Source: Hygrocybe punicea (taxonomy: Eukaryota; Basidiomycota; Agaricomycetes; Agaricales; Hygrophoraceae). From it: 64,000 nucleotides of DNA. The notes beneath the pieces are model-generated. The model was not told the origin of the DNA. It did no database searches and saw only the letters and a program-made list of their open reading frames with translations. The stretch is taken from assembly GCA_963556145.1 (NCBI GenBank), contig OY744472.1:3348001-3412000 (forward strand), written 5' to 3'. Below, in pieces: positions 22,668-36,920 of the stretch; within the stretch, counting starts at the first letter, position 1; each line of letters starts with the position of its first letter. Position numbers and translations under genes: made by a program.

Positions 22668-25600
22668 TTGATTAAAGTACCAGAGATCTCTGGTGGCCTT
22701 GTTTACATGGTACACAGCTCGGTGTTACATTATCATCCTGACACACCCCAGGATGTGGTGTTTGCTTATCGTTCGGTTTATGCACCGGAGAGGTTGAGTT
22801 TCAGGACACAAATATCTTTTTATTGTCTTGCTCATGTGTCCCATGACAGGGTGTTATATTATCGTCCTGATACACCCCAGGATAGGACATCAATATTTTA
22901 TCGTCTTGCTGTGTCCCAAGACAGGGTGTTATACTATCGTCCTGATGCACCCCAGGACAGGACACCAATATCTATTTATTGTCTTGCTGTGTCCCAAGAC
23001 AGGGTGTTATACTATCGTCCTGACACACCCCAGGATATGGTGCTTGATTACCATTCTGTTTATGCACCACAGAACTTGAGTTTAAGGACACAAATATCAT
23101 CTTATCGTCTTGTTCATCTGTCCCAAGACTGGGTGTTATATCATCCTGACACACCCCAGGATAGAACACAAATATCTTCTGATCATCTTATTCATCTGAC
23201 CCAAGATTGGGTGTTATATTATCGTCCTGATACACCCCAGGATAGGACACAAATATCGTCTTATTGTCTTATTAATCTGTCCCAAGACTGGGCATTATAT
23301 TACTGTTCTCATACACCCCAGGATATGGTGCTTTTTTATCATTCTGTTTATGCACTGCAGAACCTGCATTCAAGGACACAAATATCTCCTTATCATCTTG
23401 CTCATGTGTTCCAACACAGGCTACTAGATTATCAACCTGATGCACTCCAGGATATGGTGTTTTTCTATCATTCTATTGATGCACTACAGAAATTGATTTC
23501 AAGGACACAGACAATATGTGATTATTTTGCTCATCATGTGTCCCAAAAGAGAGTATTAAACAATAGTGGAGAACACCATTCTTCTCATATCATCTCACAT
23601 ATAACAGAAGAAACTGTACAATGTCTTCCCAACATAGATCACCTTGGTTCACACCATTGGATTTCAAAGCCCCACAAAGAACTACCGTTTATTATTGAAT
23701 TCTATGTACGACTTCTTTTATATGTCAATGCATCCATGCATAACTTAGTATTTGTATATGAAATACTTCTCAGGAAGTGTCAAAGAATACATCCAAAGCT
23801 GCTACAAAACATGTATGCTGCACATGACTATGCAGTATATATACAAAAATATCAAACATTAATGATATATAGTTTAATTTTTATCTTTCAAGTATTTCTG
23901 GTATATTATTCACAATATTTTATGGGTCTTAATTTCATATGTGCCACTGCTTTAAAACATGAATCTGTGTCAGATAATAAATATTGCTCTAATGATGATA
24001 CCAAGGAGAACAATACAAATATGCATAATATTGTTGGTGGTGGATCAAAGTTGTTCATATTTAATGAGCTGTCTCCTTATTTATCAAATTCCATAAGATA
24101 TCCTACTAATGTGAAATTCAAATTCAGAGAATATATAAAACAATCAGATACAAGAAGTGATATGTTAAATACATTAACATGTTTTGTCCCATGGAATGTG
24201 TTATTACCACAATTGACAACAGAGCAACTAAAGTCCATTGCAGGAGCTCATAATATTGTCACATATGCTAGATCTCATAAGACAGATATTCAAACTTCAA
24301 TCAAGAGCCATATATGTGTGAATTGTGCTCAATATCTATCTGTATTTGATGTCATAGATATTGAAGTTTTAAATAAGGAATCAAAGGCATCTAATGCAAG
24401 AGCAGTGAAACGATATCAAAGCCAAAATATAGAATACAAAGTAAAAAATTTGCAATCAGTAACAAGATATCAACAAACAAAAGGTGTAGAATATAAATTA
24501 AATCATGCAAAGTCAGAACAAAAATATAAAAATAAAAATAAAAACATGTTTCCACCTCTACCTCTCACAGCTGCTCTACAACATACAATTATAGCTAACG
24601 CATGTCAAGATATGTCACCTGATCAGGTATCAGAATCAGGATGTGCTATATGTGGTCAATTGACTCCAATTAAATATTTATTAAAACTCTCGAATGTCAA
24701 CATAGACTTGAAAATATTGATAAACCCAGGTGTGACACAAAAAGAGCGATTGACTGCTGAAGATCCTATTAAAGGCTTGGATGGCCCTGTCTTAATTAAA
24801 CAGCTGCACAGTATGTGCACAAGTTGCCATAAATCTTTGACAAAAAATAAGATTCCTCTGTTGTCATTAGCCAATGGAAAATGGTTAGGAGATGTTCCAG
24901 TACAGTTGACAGATTTATCATTTGCAGAACAGTTGCTGGTTGCAAGAGTGCGACACAATCGTTGTATTGTAAGAGTATCTTCAGGAATGCATAAAATGAG
25001 AGCGAATGCAATCACCTTTGCTAATCCTATTCCTAAAGTGTATCCACCCATTGAAGACTTGGATGAAGTTCTGGCATTTATTTATACAGGGCCATGTAAG
25101 CCCACTAAATCAGACTTTGAGAGAACACCTCTTCTTGTAAGAAGAAACAAGGTTAAAGCTGCATTGGAATGGTTGAAGTTGAATCATTGCGATTATTATG
25201 ATCTGGAGATATCACAAAGAAATCTTGATCAGTATCCAGAAAATGGTCCTCCAGTTGTCGTAGATTATCATCAATCATTTACAAATAAAAATCCAGAGTC
25301 GACAGCTATCAATGACATTGAAGAAGAAGATGGTGTTGAATCAGGCAAATGTCCATTTGTTGTTCATGGTTTGACAGGTGAAGAATATTCCAACAAAAGT
25401 GCCAAAGCGCTCAAGGCCATTGCATTAAAGCATTTGACTTCAAATGAAAAAGTTCTAGCCATAGGTCATGCAGCACATCCCGAATCTATTTATGGTAATC
25501 CACAGTTATTTCCTCAAATGGTGCCCTGGTTGTTTCCATATGGGCTTGGTGGAATTGGCAATGCCTATCAGCAGGGAGGATTATCAGATATTAGACACAA

Positions 25601-26603
25601 AAGACATTTGCTTATGTATCATGGCAAAAGATTTCAAAAAGATCCATATTTTCCATTGATTGCATTCAATCATGAACAGATAAAACAATGCACTACAGCA
25701 GGATATTTATTAGCAGAAAAGTCAAAATTCCAGGAGATTTCTAACAGGTTGTTAGATGTCAACATTCATACACTAGCAGACATTTCTAAAAGAATGGAAA
25801 ATGGTGATAAAGTAATACCAGAAACAGATGAGGAAAAATTGTGTTTTAAACTCATTAATGATATTGATCATGTTGGAGGTGGTGTAAAAGGATCTGTCAC
25901 CAGCAAAAAATATATGCGCAATGAAATTTGGTCTTTAATTTCATTTGTTGGTGCACCCTCTTGGTTTATTACATTTGCTCCTGCCAACAACAAACATCCA
26001 ATCTCATTATATTTTGCAGACACCAAAGAAACATTCAATCCTGTTCTAAGAGATTATAATGAAAGATATCAATTAATTGCCCACAATCCAGTAGCTGGTG
26101 CAAGATTTTTTCATTTTATGACACAGTTATTCATTAAGCATGTACTTGGTGTTGGAGAAAATCATCCAGGAATATATGGCAATACAGAAGCATATTATAG
26201 AACAGTTGAACAACAAGGACGGTTGACATTGCATATGCATATGCTCTTGTGGCTTAAAGGAGTATTATCACCGCAACAAATCAGAGACAGAATTATGGAT
26301 CCAAATTCTGATTTTCAACAAAGATTGGTGGAGTATCTTGAGAGTGTGCATATTGGAGAGTTTCTCACTGGATCCATGGCTGATGTAAAAGCCAAAATTG
26401 AAGAAAACAGTCAATCTAAGGATTATCAGGATCCTACTCAGACATTACTGGACACACCTCCACCAATGTGCAATAAGTCAAATCATGTTTGTAATGATCA
26501 TTGTTCTAACAAGTCACAACTTAATTTGTGGTGGGATAAATTTTCAAGTATAGTTGATGACTTGATTATGCGTTCTAATATACATAATTGTGGTAGAAAT
26601 CAG
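22668..26603 (+). pseudogene. Helitron RepHel copy 2, N-terminal two-thirds, cut by a Helitron
   Basis: One uninterrupted frame of about 1310 codons. Its true start is uncertain: the frame opens at a TTG, and an upstream exon is possible. In order: a large tandem repeat (residues about 14-290); a hydrophobic segment (MIYSLIFIFQVFLVYY, near 400-420); GGGSKLFIF near 456; HICVNCAQ near 548; only two or three degenerate 19-residue repeats; CAICGQ near 24645; a DUF6570-like block near 24940-25150; the Helitron-like Rep domain (RHLLMY, GAPSWFITF); and the HUH motif LHMHML near residue 1188. The frame is intact up to 26603, where a Helitron 5' end enters the codon run just before the Y2 motif. The tyrosines, helicase and peptidase are therefore missing and lie beyond the inserted DNA, outside the window. 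It is more diverged from copies 3-5 than those are from each other. Confidence 0.85.
22720..23560 (+). repeat. Coding minisatellite at the N-terminus of RepHel copy 2
   Basis: About eight units encode VLYYRPDTPQDR followed by TQISSYCLVHLSQD. Some units carry an extra block MVLDYHSVYAPQNLSL. The frame is kept through all units. It is unrelated in sequence to the arrays in copies 1, 3 and 5, although it occupies the same place in the gene. Confidence 0.85.
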
Positions 26604-26935
26604 TTACGAGTTCTTTTAATTTATTAAAAGACTCGTTCTTTATCAAACCTGGTTCAGTGGGGGTTCGTAATTAATTAATTAATGAATTAATAAATAAAGT
26701 TGATCGCCTATAGACAAATTTTTTTTGGGCAACAGATATGATTATACTTCTGATACTGGAAAATAAGATGCAGTTGGAGCCATGTGTGGACAAGCTTACA
26801 TAAGCATCCGGATATGGGTTGTCTCAGAAAATACAAACTACCTTTCAATTATATTCAAAATATTCATACTGACTTCAATTCTTCTCGGAATCAGCTGAAA
26901 ATTGCACTGCTGACTAAGATCACCATTTCGGGCAA

Positions 26936-27065
26936 GGTGTGACAGTCACATGTGACTGATCTAACCATATCAAGTAATCTTTGATATTATGTACCAATTA
27001 TTTTGCTGATCACAGTGGTGACAGTCACATGTGACCAGTCTAACCATATAAGGCAATTTTACACA
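26936..27065 (+). promoter_or_regulatory. Iteron-like motifs, copy 3 element (two)
   Basis: GTGACAGTCACATGTGAC followed by CTAACCATAT occurs near 26938 and 27010. The core AGTCACATGTGACT is a perfect palindrome in the first copy. Position and repetition suggest a Rep or transcription-factor site (inference). Confidence 0.6.
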
Positions 27066-27479
27066 TAGTTTGCTACATTTGATATTGATCACCATAACAT
27101 TCATTGCACGTTACAAATATAATTATATAACATAATAATATATAGTTTATCATATTTTTTGGTCCTTGTAGTCTCATTTGACCTTTAGAAAACAAATACA
27201 AATAAATGTAAACAAAGACAAATAATATGATTCTCTATAAATATTATCACTGGGCATTTATAGGTGATGTTGCAACTTGGCCACATGACAAACAAATACA
27301 AATAAACAAACCTAATATGGTTAGATCACTTTGTATTTCAATTTTGGTTTTGGTCAAATTTCTTATGTAATCATGATTATGTAATCATTAGTCAGATCAC
27401 CATTTGAACCCAGACTTTGAACCTTATTGCGCTTTTGCCTCTTGAACCTGAACCACCACCTTCTCCATTTGGTGCATTA

Positions 27480-28100
27480 AGTCTGAGTTTTTTTGACCTT
27501 TTTGGCTTGTTTAAGCTCAGTTTTTCAAATTCAGACCCCGAAAAACAGCGATCTGGATCAGGTGATGTGCCCTGACCATTCAGGGTCCAATGCTGATATA
27601 ATATTCCCTTTTATAGACATAAAAGTTGAAAATTCTTCGGATTTTTATGCTTTTTCTTCTATATGGCTCTATTTTCTTTCCTGGATCACTGGTAATGTCT
27701 TCAAATTGTAAATCTTATTGTTTATTAACATAATCTATCATTCTCCAGCCCATCTCCCTGTCAATGTTCAGAGTCAGTACAAATTTCATTTTTTTTCACC
27801 TTTTTTGCTTGTTTGAGCTGAGTTTTCCTTATTCAGACTCCGAAAAAATGCCAACTAAATCAGGTTATGTTTCTGCACTATTCAGGGTCAATTGCTGACA
27901 TAATCTTTCCTTTTATAGACAAAAAAGTGGAAAATTCTTCAGATTTTTATTCTTTTTCTGTTTTCTAGTTCTGTTTTGTCTCTTGGACCACTGGTAATGT
28001 CTTTTATTAGTGTAAATTATCATCTTTTGACATAATCTATCATTTGATAGTCAATCTCCCTGTCAACATTCAAAGTATGTGGAAATGTCGCATTTTTTCA
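27480..28100 (+). repeat. Leader modules of ~300 bp, copy 3 element (two)
   Basis: Each module holds TTTGCTTGTTTGAGCTCAG-like, CAGACTCCGAAAAAATG, CTGGATCAGGTGATG, CATTCAGGGTCCAATGCTGA, and an intron-like end CTATCATT...CAG before CCATCTCCCTGTCAA. The same modules lie in the copy 4 and 5 elements. They probably contain 5' exons and introns of the RepHel transcript (inference). Confidence 0.65.
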
Positions 28101-28527
28101 CTTTTCTAGATTGTATTTGTCTTGTTTTTTGGTTAATTTTGGATGTCACTCCTTTACTTTTAGGTGTAAATTGGACATCCACCATCCCATGTGAGTTCCC
28201 TCTATTGCTTGGCATTGTTTGATCAAGTAACTGTTCTTTTTATAGACAAAAAAAGCAGATTTTTCCTGCTTTTTTTTGTTTTCATTGCTCTTTGCAGTTG
28301 TTTTACTCCATGCCCACTAGGTAATATATCATGTTTACTTTATTTTAGTCTTTTGACATGATATCTGCATTAGGGTCCACAATCAATACACAAGAATTAA
28401 ATGGAGGTACGATGTTTTGTTATTGTGTCTTGGTATATTGAATTTCTCTTTTAATTTGTGGCAGATTATACTATAGCTATCCCTGATTGGGTTAGCAGTA
28501 CAAGTAAGGATGCACGTTCCATCCTGG

Positions 28528-28716
28528 CTACTCCAGAGTGGGTTAGCAGATTAAGAGATGTCTCGGCTACCCTAAGTTGGGTCAGCAGTTCAGTGGGTTA
28601 CACGCTAGCTACCCCAGAGTGGGTTAGCAGATTAAGAGATGTCTCGGCTACCCTAAGTTGGGTCAGCAGTTCAGTGGGTTACACCCTAGCTACCCCAGAG
28701 TGGGTCAGCAGTCATT
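28528..28716 (+). repeat. 81 bp coding repeat at the N-terminus of RepHel copy 3
   Basis: Two almost exact 81-base units (28528-28608, 28609-28689) and a partial third encode ATPEWVSRLRDVSATLSWVS plus SSVGYTL. Within each unit W-V-S occurs twice. The frame is kept. Confidence 0.9.
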
Positions 28717-29689
28717 GGAATGAGAATTTAGTCTCCCGTATTTGGGAAGCCAGTGATTGGAGCTATAAAGCAGCCACAGTTACTCATAAAGACAAGAATA
28801 GTTGCTTAAATACTGCAGAATTTGTTCTCAAGGTTGATATTGCAAATACTCATGTTAAAGTCAATGACTTTGTACTTGATTGCAAAGATGAAAAAGATTT
28901 GAGCCATGCTCATAAAGTATATAAGGCTTTATTTAATTTTACCAGTTTTCTTATGGAGATAGTGAAATTACTGATACAATTATATTCAAAGATTATGCAA
29001 AATGTAGCAGAGTGTTTTGCTGTTCATTATCACACAAGTATTTCAATGATTAAGAAGTGTTTGTGGATCAAGTTACAGCTGGCTCAAAACATGGTCAGAA
29101 AACATGACTTTAGAGCTTACTCAAAACATGTAACCAAACAACCTATATTAGCCAATGGAGCATTTCTGTGGTTTGTCTTATTTCTGTATCATTTGCTAGC
29201 TTTTCAAATGTCAGCTCACTATATTTGTAATAAAACTTCGAAATTATTTGACATTTTCAAGTCTGAAAATACACCTTTCAATGCTAACATTCACATTGAT
29301 TGCATTGGTGGAGGCAAAGCAAATATATTCTCATTTCATGAACTAATGCCCGCTTCAACCAATAACAATGCAAGTATGGATGCAGCTAAATTTAAATTCC
29401 ACTCTTACATGCCAAAACATGAAGCACTCTCACTGGAATCATCACCGGAAAAGTCACTTGTAATTGTAAATCACCCACTTGAATTGTTGATTCCAAAATT
29501 GACCATTGCCAATTTGAAAGTGATTGCAGCTCATCATAGCATTCTTGTCCACTCAAAAATGAATCAGGTATCAATTCAAACTGCAATACAGAATCATGTG
29601 TGCTGCAACTGTCCTGAATTTGTATCAATCTTTGAATTTATTGATGACAAAGCAATTGCAATTCACAAGAAAACCTCAAACACCAGAGC

Positions 29690-30160
29690 GGTCAATAAAT
29701 TTAAAGCACAACATCCTAACAAATATGCACAACAAATTCTAGCAGCTGTGCAGAAATGTCACAATAAATACCCTGATAAGTATGCCAAACAAAATCTGGC
29801 AGCGGTACAGCAATTTCAGAGTGAAAATCCAGAGAAACATAGCAAACAAAATCTGGCAGCTGTCCAGAAATTTCATGTGGAACATCCTGAGAAACATACA
29901 ACACAAAACATTGCAGCTGTACAAAAATTTCATTTGAAACATCCTGAGAAGCATGCCACACAAAACCTTGCAGCTGTGCAAAAATTTCAACAGGAACATC
30001 CTGAGAAGCATGCAACAAAGAACCTTGCAGCTGTTATGAAATTCAAAGTTGATCATCATGACAAACATCTGCAACACACACTAAATGCAGTTAGAAGACA
30101 TACCATGAACCACCCTAAGCAGCATGCACAAACAAATCAGATTGCTGTTCAGACATACAG
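29690..30160 (+). repeat. Coding repeats of 19 residues in RepHel copy 3
   Basis: Eight units of the type KFxxEHPEKHATQNLAAVQ, the last two diverged (KFKVDHHDKHLQHTLNAVR and RHTMNHPKQHAQTNQIAVQ). Those two end units are the best conserved between copies. Confidence 0.85.
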
Positions 30161-33100
30161 AGATAAATTCAATTTCCTCCTGCTCCCCCTTCAGCAAAAT
30201 TGCAACACACTATTATTTCTGCATTTTGTAGTGATACCTCTCCCAACAAATTTATTGAATCTGGTTGTGGTGTCTGTGGAAGATTGACTCCAGTCTGTCA
30301 ATTGCAAAGCTACACAGAGTTGAATTTAAGTTGTCTGAAACAAGCTAGCATCACTCAAACAGAGCGCTTCTCAATAGATGATCCAATTGATTCTTCAGAT
30401 AGCCCTATAATAATTGAAGATCTCCATGGCATTTGCAAGAAGTGTTACAAGTCTTTGGTGAAAGGAAAATGCCCAGCTATGTCTCTGGCAAATGGTTTAT
30501 GGCTTGGACAAATTCCTAATGAATTGACTAATTTGTCTTATGCAGAACAACTGTTAATTGCTAGAGTGAGACACAATAGATGCATAGTTCGAGTTTCTTC
30601 AGGAATGCACAAAATGAGAGCAAATGCCATTACATTTGCCAATCCAACTCCCTAGATTTATGACGTTTTACCCCCACCTGTTGATGAGTTGGATGAAGTG
30701 CTAGCGTTTATTTATACTGGACCATGTAAGCCTACAAAATCTGATTTTGAGCGTACACCATTGCTTGTTAGAAATAAAGTCACCACTGCGTTGAACTGGT
30801 TAAAACTAAATCACTGTGACCATTTTGACTTGGAGATTTCAGAAGAAAACTTGAAGCAATATCCTGAGAATGACATACCAGTTGTGGTAGAATACAGACA
30901 ATCCTTTGTCAACAAAAACCCAGAAGGTACTGCTGTTAATGACATGGAAGAGGAAGAAGGAACTGAGATTGGCATGTGTCCATTTGTAGTTCATGGTTTG
31001 ACTGGTGAAGAATACTCTACCAAAAGTATCAAAGCCATCAAAGCCATTGCCTTGAGACATTTAATGGATAATAAAAAGATCCTGGCAATTGGACATGAGA
31101 GTGATCCACAATCCATCTACAATAATCCTCAGTTGTTCCCTCAAATGATGCCATGGTTGTTTCCCTATGGACTTGGTGGAATTGGCAATTCACTGATTCA
31201 AAGCAAGATTTCTGAAATCAAACACAAGAGACACTTGTTAATGTATTATGACAAGAGGTTTCAGAAAGATCCTCACTTTCCATTGATTGCATTTAACCAT
31301 GAGCAAATAAAAGACTCTACAACAGGTGGCTATTTATTAGCTGAAAAAGCAAAATTTGACCACATTTCACAAAGATTGATGGATGTTGATCTCGGAGTGT
31401 TGAATAACATTGCTAGAAAAATGGAAGATGGTAAACATGTCACTCCAGAAACTGATGAAGAGAAGCTATGTTGCAAATTAATCAAAGATATTGATCATGT
31501 AGGCAGTCATGTTAAAGGATCAATCACAAACAAGAAATATATGAGAAATGAAGTCTGGTCTCTGATGTCCTTTGCAGGTGCACCTTCTTGGTTTATTACA
31601 TTTTCACCTGCAGATAACATGCACCCACTCTCCTTATATTATGCTGATACAAAAGAAACATTCACCCCTGAACTTAGAGGGTATGATGAGCGCTACAGAC
31701 TTATTGCTGAAAATCCAGTGGCTGGTGCTGGATTCTTTCACTTTATGGTAGAACTCTTTATCAAACATGTCTTGGGAGTTGGTTCAAAGCATTCTGGCTT
31801 TTATGGTGACACCAAGGCATACTATGGTACAGTGGAGCAACAAGGACATCTCACACTTCACATGCACATGCTACTATGGAAAGTGTACATATTGGTGAAT
31901 TTATGACTGGAACTATGGAAGAAGTCAAAGCTAAAGTGAACCAACAAGAAGAGTGTAATGATCCCACTCAGACTCTGCCTGAAGCACCCCCATCTATGTG
32001 TCAAATTTTGCATGATGTAAAGAACAAAGATTGTAACAATTGCAAACAGCTCAATTCATGGTGGGACATATTTGCAAACACTGTTGATCATTTGATTTTA
32101 CGCTCCAATGTTCATAATTGTGGCAGAAATAGTTCTAACAATGAGAAAGTCCAGAGAAAAGACAGACCCAATTGCATGAACAAACATGGTAAATGCAAAG
32201 CTAGATTTCCCAGACCTTTGTTTGAATCAACACAAGTAGACCCAAAAACTGGTGCATTGAATATGAAGAAGGGTGAAGCATGGATCAATACGTTGACACA
32301 ACTAGTGACATATCTACTTCGCTGCAATTCTGATATTACAAGTCTTCTTTCTGGTACTGCAATTAAAGCAATTGTAGCATATATTTCTGACTACATTACA
32401 AAGCCTGGATTGAAAACATATAGCATATTTGATACCATTAGAAGTGTGTTTGACAGAAACTCAGAAATGCTTGGAGGATCCATGAAAAGAAAAGACAAAG
32501 CCAGAAAACTAATCACCCAGATCATAAATACTTTAACTGCAAAACTTGAAATCGGTGGACCAATGGCTTCAATGTATCTGCTTGGCAATCCTGACCATTA
32601 TACCAGTCACAAATTCATCCCTGTCTATTGGAGAAACTATGTGAGAGAAGTCCAGAAAGTTTGGAATCCAGATGCAAATGATGATGTGCAAGTTGAATCT
32701 GAAAAAGTTGTACTGCACAATCAAAAGGGAAAATTTATAGGACTATCTGCTGTGCATGACTACATTTATAGACCAGCTCATTATGAAGAGATGAATTTAT
32801 ATGAATGGGTGCAATGTGCAGAAAGAGTCAAGAGAAACATCCAAACACCTCATGATGAAATGAACAGTGATGATGAATTGGACTTTTTGGAAACTGATAC
32901 ACAACCTTCAATTCACAGAAAATGTTCAAAGTCTCATATACATACCAGTAATGGATTGAGCATAAAATTTCATGATCTGAACATCACAGATAATAACAAC
33001 CTCATAGAATATGACTCAGAGGATTCCGAATCTGATAGCACTGGGTTAATACAAGAAGATACCAAGCTTTTTCTAGAAGATCACCCATTATATGAATCAC

Positions 33101-36100
33101 ACTGCATAGAATTCTGTGAAAAAAAGAAGCTTGTTGTTCCAAACTTTGTTGGTGGTTCATTGCCCAGACGTGATAGAGGAGACAGAGAATACTATTGCAC
33201 TACAATGCTTACTCTGTTCAAACCATGGAGATCTGGCAATGACCTGAAAAGTGAACTGGAATCATGGGATGAAGCATTCACTGATTATGAATTTACCATT
33301 AGACAATTAGAAATCATGAACAACTTTAATCTCAGATATGAATGCCTTGATGCTCGAGATGACTATTCTGCTCATCTGAGACAAGGAGCAGTGTTAGATG
33401 GTACTTGTCCTCAATTTATGACTTCAGACATGATATCATATTTGGATGATGACAACATTCAAAATGGTGGTGACTTTGGAGATGACAATTATGAGCAGGA
33501 AAAGAATAATGCAGAATATGGCAGTAACAAATATTCTGAACTTGGTCAACATGGTAGACTGATCAAAGCTCAAATGGATGCCACTGAAAACATTGTCAGA
33601 AATATTGGTTGGGTTGATCCATGTCCAGATGGTTCTATTACAGTAAATTCTGCTCCACTTGAAGTTGAAATGAATCAACCTGGTAGTCAATGGAAACAAC
33701 TTGTTCAAGAACAGAGACAAGAAATACTAGATAATCGCAATCAACATATTCCTGCAAACTCAAAGTCGACTTCACACAAAACATATACTGATCCAAATGA
33801 AAATGATGTGATGATTGTGGACCAATCATACTTGATGCAAACTTTTAGAGCTGAAAATGCACAGTGACAACGACTAATTGAAGAGACGAATAGAAAATTT
33901 AGCTTGAACATTGAGCAAAGAAGGGCCTTTAAAATTATTGCAAATCATGCTTCATCTTCTAGTAGTGAGCAGTTGAAAATGAATATTGCTGGAATGGCTG
34001 GCACTGGAAAATCACAAGTCATCAAAGCAGTTGTTAATTTCTTTGACAATGTACATGAGTCTCACAGATTTGTTATTCTTGGTCCTACTGGTACATCTGC
34101 TGCTCAACACAATGGTTCAACTTATCACTACTTTCTAGGTATCAATCCAAATATGTCAAATAAAAATGAAGCAATGGGCATTGCTCAGCTCAAAGGTAGA
34201 CTAGAAGGAGTTGACTATATTTTCATTGATGAAGTCTCAATGCTGTCCTGTCATGATCTCTACAAAATTAGTGCCAGACTTGCCAAAGCTTTGAATTATA
34301 CATGACATCCCATTTGGTGGAATCAACATAATATTTGTTGGAGACTTTGCACAGTTACCGCCAGTTGGAGGTGCACCATTGTACAGTGGAACAGTTGGCA
34401 CCCAGATCACATCAGCCTTGACCACACACTCTCAGGAAACTGCCATTGGAAAAGCACTCTGGCATCAAGTCACCACAGTTGTGATTCTAAGAGAAAACAT
34501 GAGACAGAGGACTCAGACAGCTGAAGATGCTTTGTTCAGAACTGCCCTTGTCAACATGCGCTATGGCAAATGTACTGCACAGGATATTCAGTTTTTGAGG
34601 ACCAGAATTGCAGGCAAACGTCCAGACCAGCCCAATGTTGCCTCTAAGAATTTTAGAAATGTTCCCATCATATGTGGCATTCACTCACAAAAGGATCAGA
34701 TCAATCTTCTTGGATGTGAAAGATTTGCTTCTGACACCCACCAGAACTTGACCAACTTCTATTCCATTGACAAGTGGGGAAAAGACAAGGATTGTGTGAG
34801 AAACAAGTCAAAGTCAAAATCTAAAGCAATACATCAATCCAGTAACATAGACTCTGACACATAAAGGAAGATATGGAAAGTGCGATATGCTGCAACTGAT
34901 AACTTTGCTGGAAAGCTCTCATTGTGTATGGGTATGCCTGTGATGCTTCGCCATAATGATGCCACTGAACTCTGCATTACAAAAGGACAAGAAGGATTTG
35001 TTGTAGGCTGGCAGTCAATGAAAGCAAGTCATGGCAAAAGAGTACTTGACACTTTATTTGTTGAACTGGACAAACCTCCAAAGCTGGTGCAGATTCCAGG
35101 ACTGCCTGACAATGTAGTGCCCATTGTAAAAAACACCAAGACCATTCAGTGTGTATTTCCCAGTGACCTGAAGGAATCCATTGAGAGACAACAAGTCTGG
35201 GTGCTACCTAACTTTGCAATGACTGCTCATGCTGCTCAAGGAAAAACACGTCCATTCAATGTTGTGCATTTAAACAGTTGCTTCAACCACATGTCATATT
35301 ATTCTTCATTGTCTAGAAGTGCCTCTGCGGCTGGAACTGTAATAATTCAGGGCTTTGACACTAAAGTAATCACTAGAGGTTGTTCTGGATATCTGAGACA
35401 AGAATTTAGAGAACTGGAATTGCTGGATGAGATTACCAGGATTAGATATGAGGGTACTTTACCTGTCCACATTGATGCTGGTACACGCTCTGTTATGCTT
35501 CGAAACTTTCAGCAATGGAAGGGAATTCACTATGTTCCTGCCAAAACTGACAATGCTATTAAATGGTCACCAACTGATCCACTAATATTGGCTCATACAA
35601 TCCCTGATAGCCCATGGCAATTGGTTGAAAAAGGCAAAGGAAAACAGAAAGCAGCTGTAATTGCAACTTCATTTGTTCCAGCAAAAGGCTCAGTTGCTAT
35701 TGGTTCAACCCACAAACATTCACTTGACACCAACAATGAACCAGTAGCTAAAAGGCCTCGGATCACCAAAGACAATGTCAACAAAGGATCCACAAGCAAG
35801 CAACAGGTTATTAACTCTCCAACTGGACTAATCTGGGATAGCAATGACTACAGCTGTGCATATGACTCATTGTTGGTGATTCTGTTCAATCTGTGGAAGG
35901 ACAATCATGCAGAGTGGTCCACAGTATTCAGAAGCATGAATGATCATTTGAGCACATTGTCTCATGGTTTTCCACAGGTGTTGCACCAAAATGTGGCATT
36001 TGAACAGCTAAGAGATCACCTTAGAACTACACTGCATAACATGAATCCTACAGACTTTCCTAGAGGAACAATGGGCATCAGTGTGGCAAATCTGGCTATG

Positions 36101-36920
36101 GAGTTGTTTAAAGTCAATGACATTGTAGCCTCTTCTCAACATGAATGTTCTCAATGTGACTTTGCAGAAGAACCCATTGATGACAGACTAGGCTATGTGT
36201 TACATGCTGATGACACAATTAAACAGTCTACAATGAAGTGGATTGATACCTTGTCACAGAAAACCAATAGAAGATGTCCTGATTGCAATAGCAGAATGAA
36301 TCAAGTTGTATTTTATAATGAAGCACCACACATTCTTGTTCTAGAGTATCCATTCAAAAACATTGAAACCAGTCATAGACTAGAATTTCTTTCAGAGACT
36401 GGCACAAAGACATTAGACCTTAGAGGCGTTGTATATCATGGTCAATATCATTTCACCTCACGCATTATTACTGCAAAGAAACAAGTATGGTATCATGACG
36501 GAATGATTACTAGCAACTCTTGTTCCAGAGATGCTGACCTTACACAATTTTCAGACCATGATATCAGACACTGTAAAAATAGAAACATTGTACTGGCAAT
36601 TTATGCTCAAAGTCTTTGAGCATCCTCCTTGAGTTCAAGCCCGACTGTTTATATGTGATAAAGTGTTGTATAGCATTCAAGGTCATGGATAAGTAGGTTT
36701 CAGCAAATGTGAGTTAATTGTCAACACACTGTTTGAGAGGCAGTTATATTTGGCAGTTGATCTGTTGCTCCCTGAGAAATTGCTTCATGTTGCATCATAG
36801 TGCAACACAGGGGAGATGGCACATAGAGAGGAAGTTAATAAAGACTTAAGACACTCTATGCAGTTTTACCCTATCCTAATTTATATGTTGGTGAGGTGGG
36901 ACGTGGGCTTATTGGGTGAC

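Larger units (their letters stand above)
28373..36619 (+). pseudogene. Helitron RepHel copy 3, heavily mutated
   Basis: A probable short exon (28373-28406) joins over a GTACG...GCAG intron to the main frame at 28465. Order: a 27-residue repeat; a hydrophobic segment (FLWFVLFLYHLLAF near 29160-29205); IGGGKAN near 29305; eight 19-residue repeats; CGVCG; a DUF6570-like block; Rep HUH (LHMHML near 31860); Y2 (YISDYITK near 32380); helicase Walker A near 33994; Walker B near 34225; and the C19-like domain (Cys box near 35855, fingers HECSQC and RRCPDC, His box YHGQYHF near 36437). Lesions are a one-base deletion near 30167; AAG to TAG at 30653; a lost Arg codon near 30770; an 88-base deletion at about 31880 just after HUH; CGA to TGA at 33865; a one-base insertion near 34297; and CAA to TAA at 34862. 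The last 1.2 kb is almost identical to copy 4. Confidence 0.85.
26604..36920 (+). mobile_element. Helitron (variant A) carrying RepHel copy 3, inserted in copy 2
   Basis: The 5' end TTACGAGTTCTTTTAAT pairs with ATTAAAAGACTCG, then come CCTGGTTCAGTG and GGGTTCGTAATTAATTAATT. It lies directly after AGAAATCAG of the copy 2 coding sequence. Iteron-like AGTCACATGTGAC motifs, leader modules and RepHel copy 3 follow. The 3' tail after the stop (36620 to about 36920) matches the tails at 55218-55396 and 52790-53050. The CCCACTAAACAAG end is not found, so the 3' end is lost or too diverged and the limit given is approximate. Confidence 0.75.

Noticed and set aside
26670..26695. TTAAT tracts as independent microsatellites
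   Set aside because: They occur at a fixed place behind each Helitron 5' hairpin and are part of the terminus.
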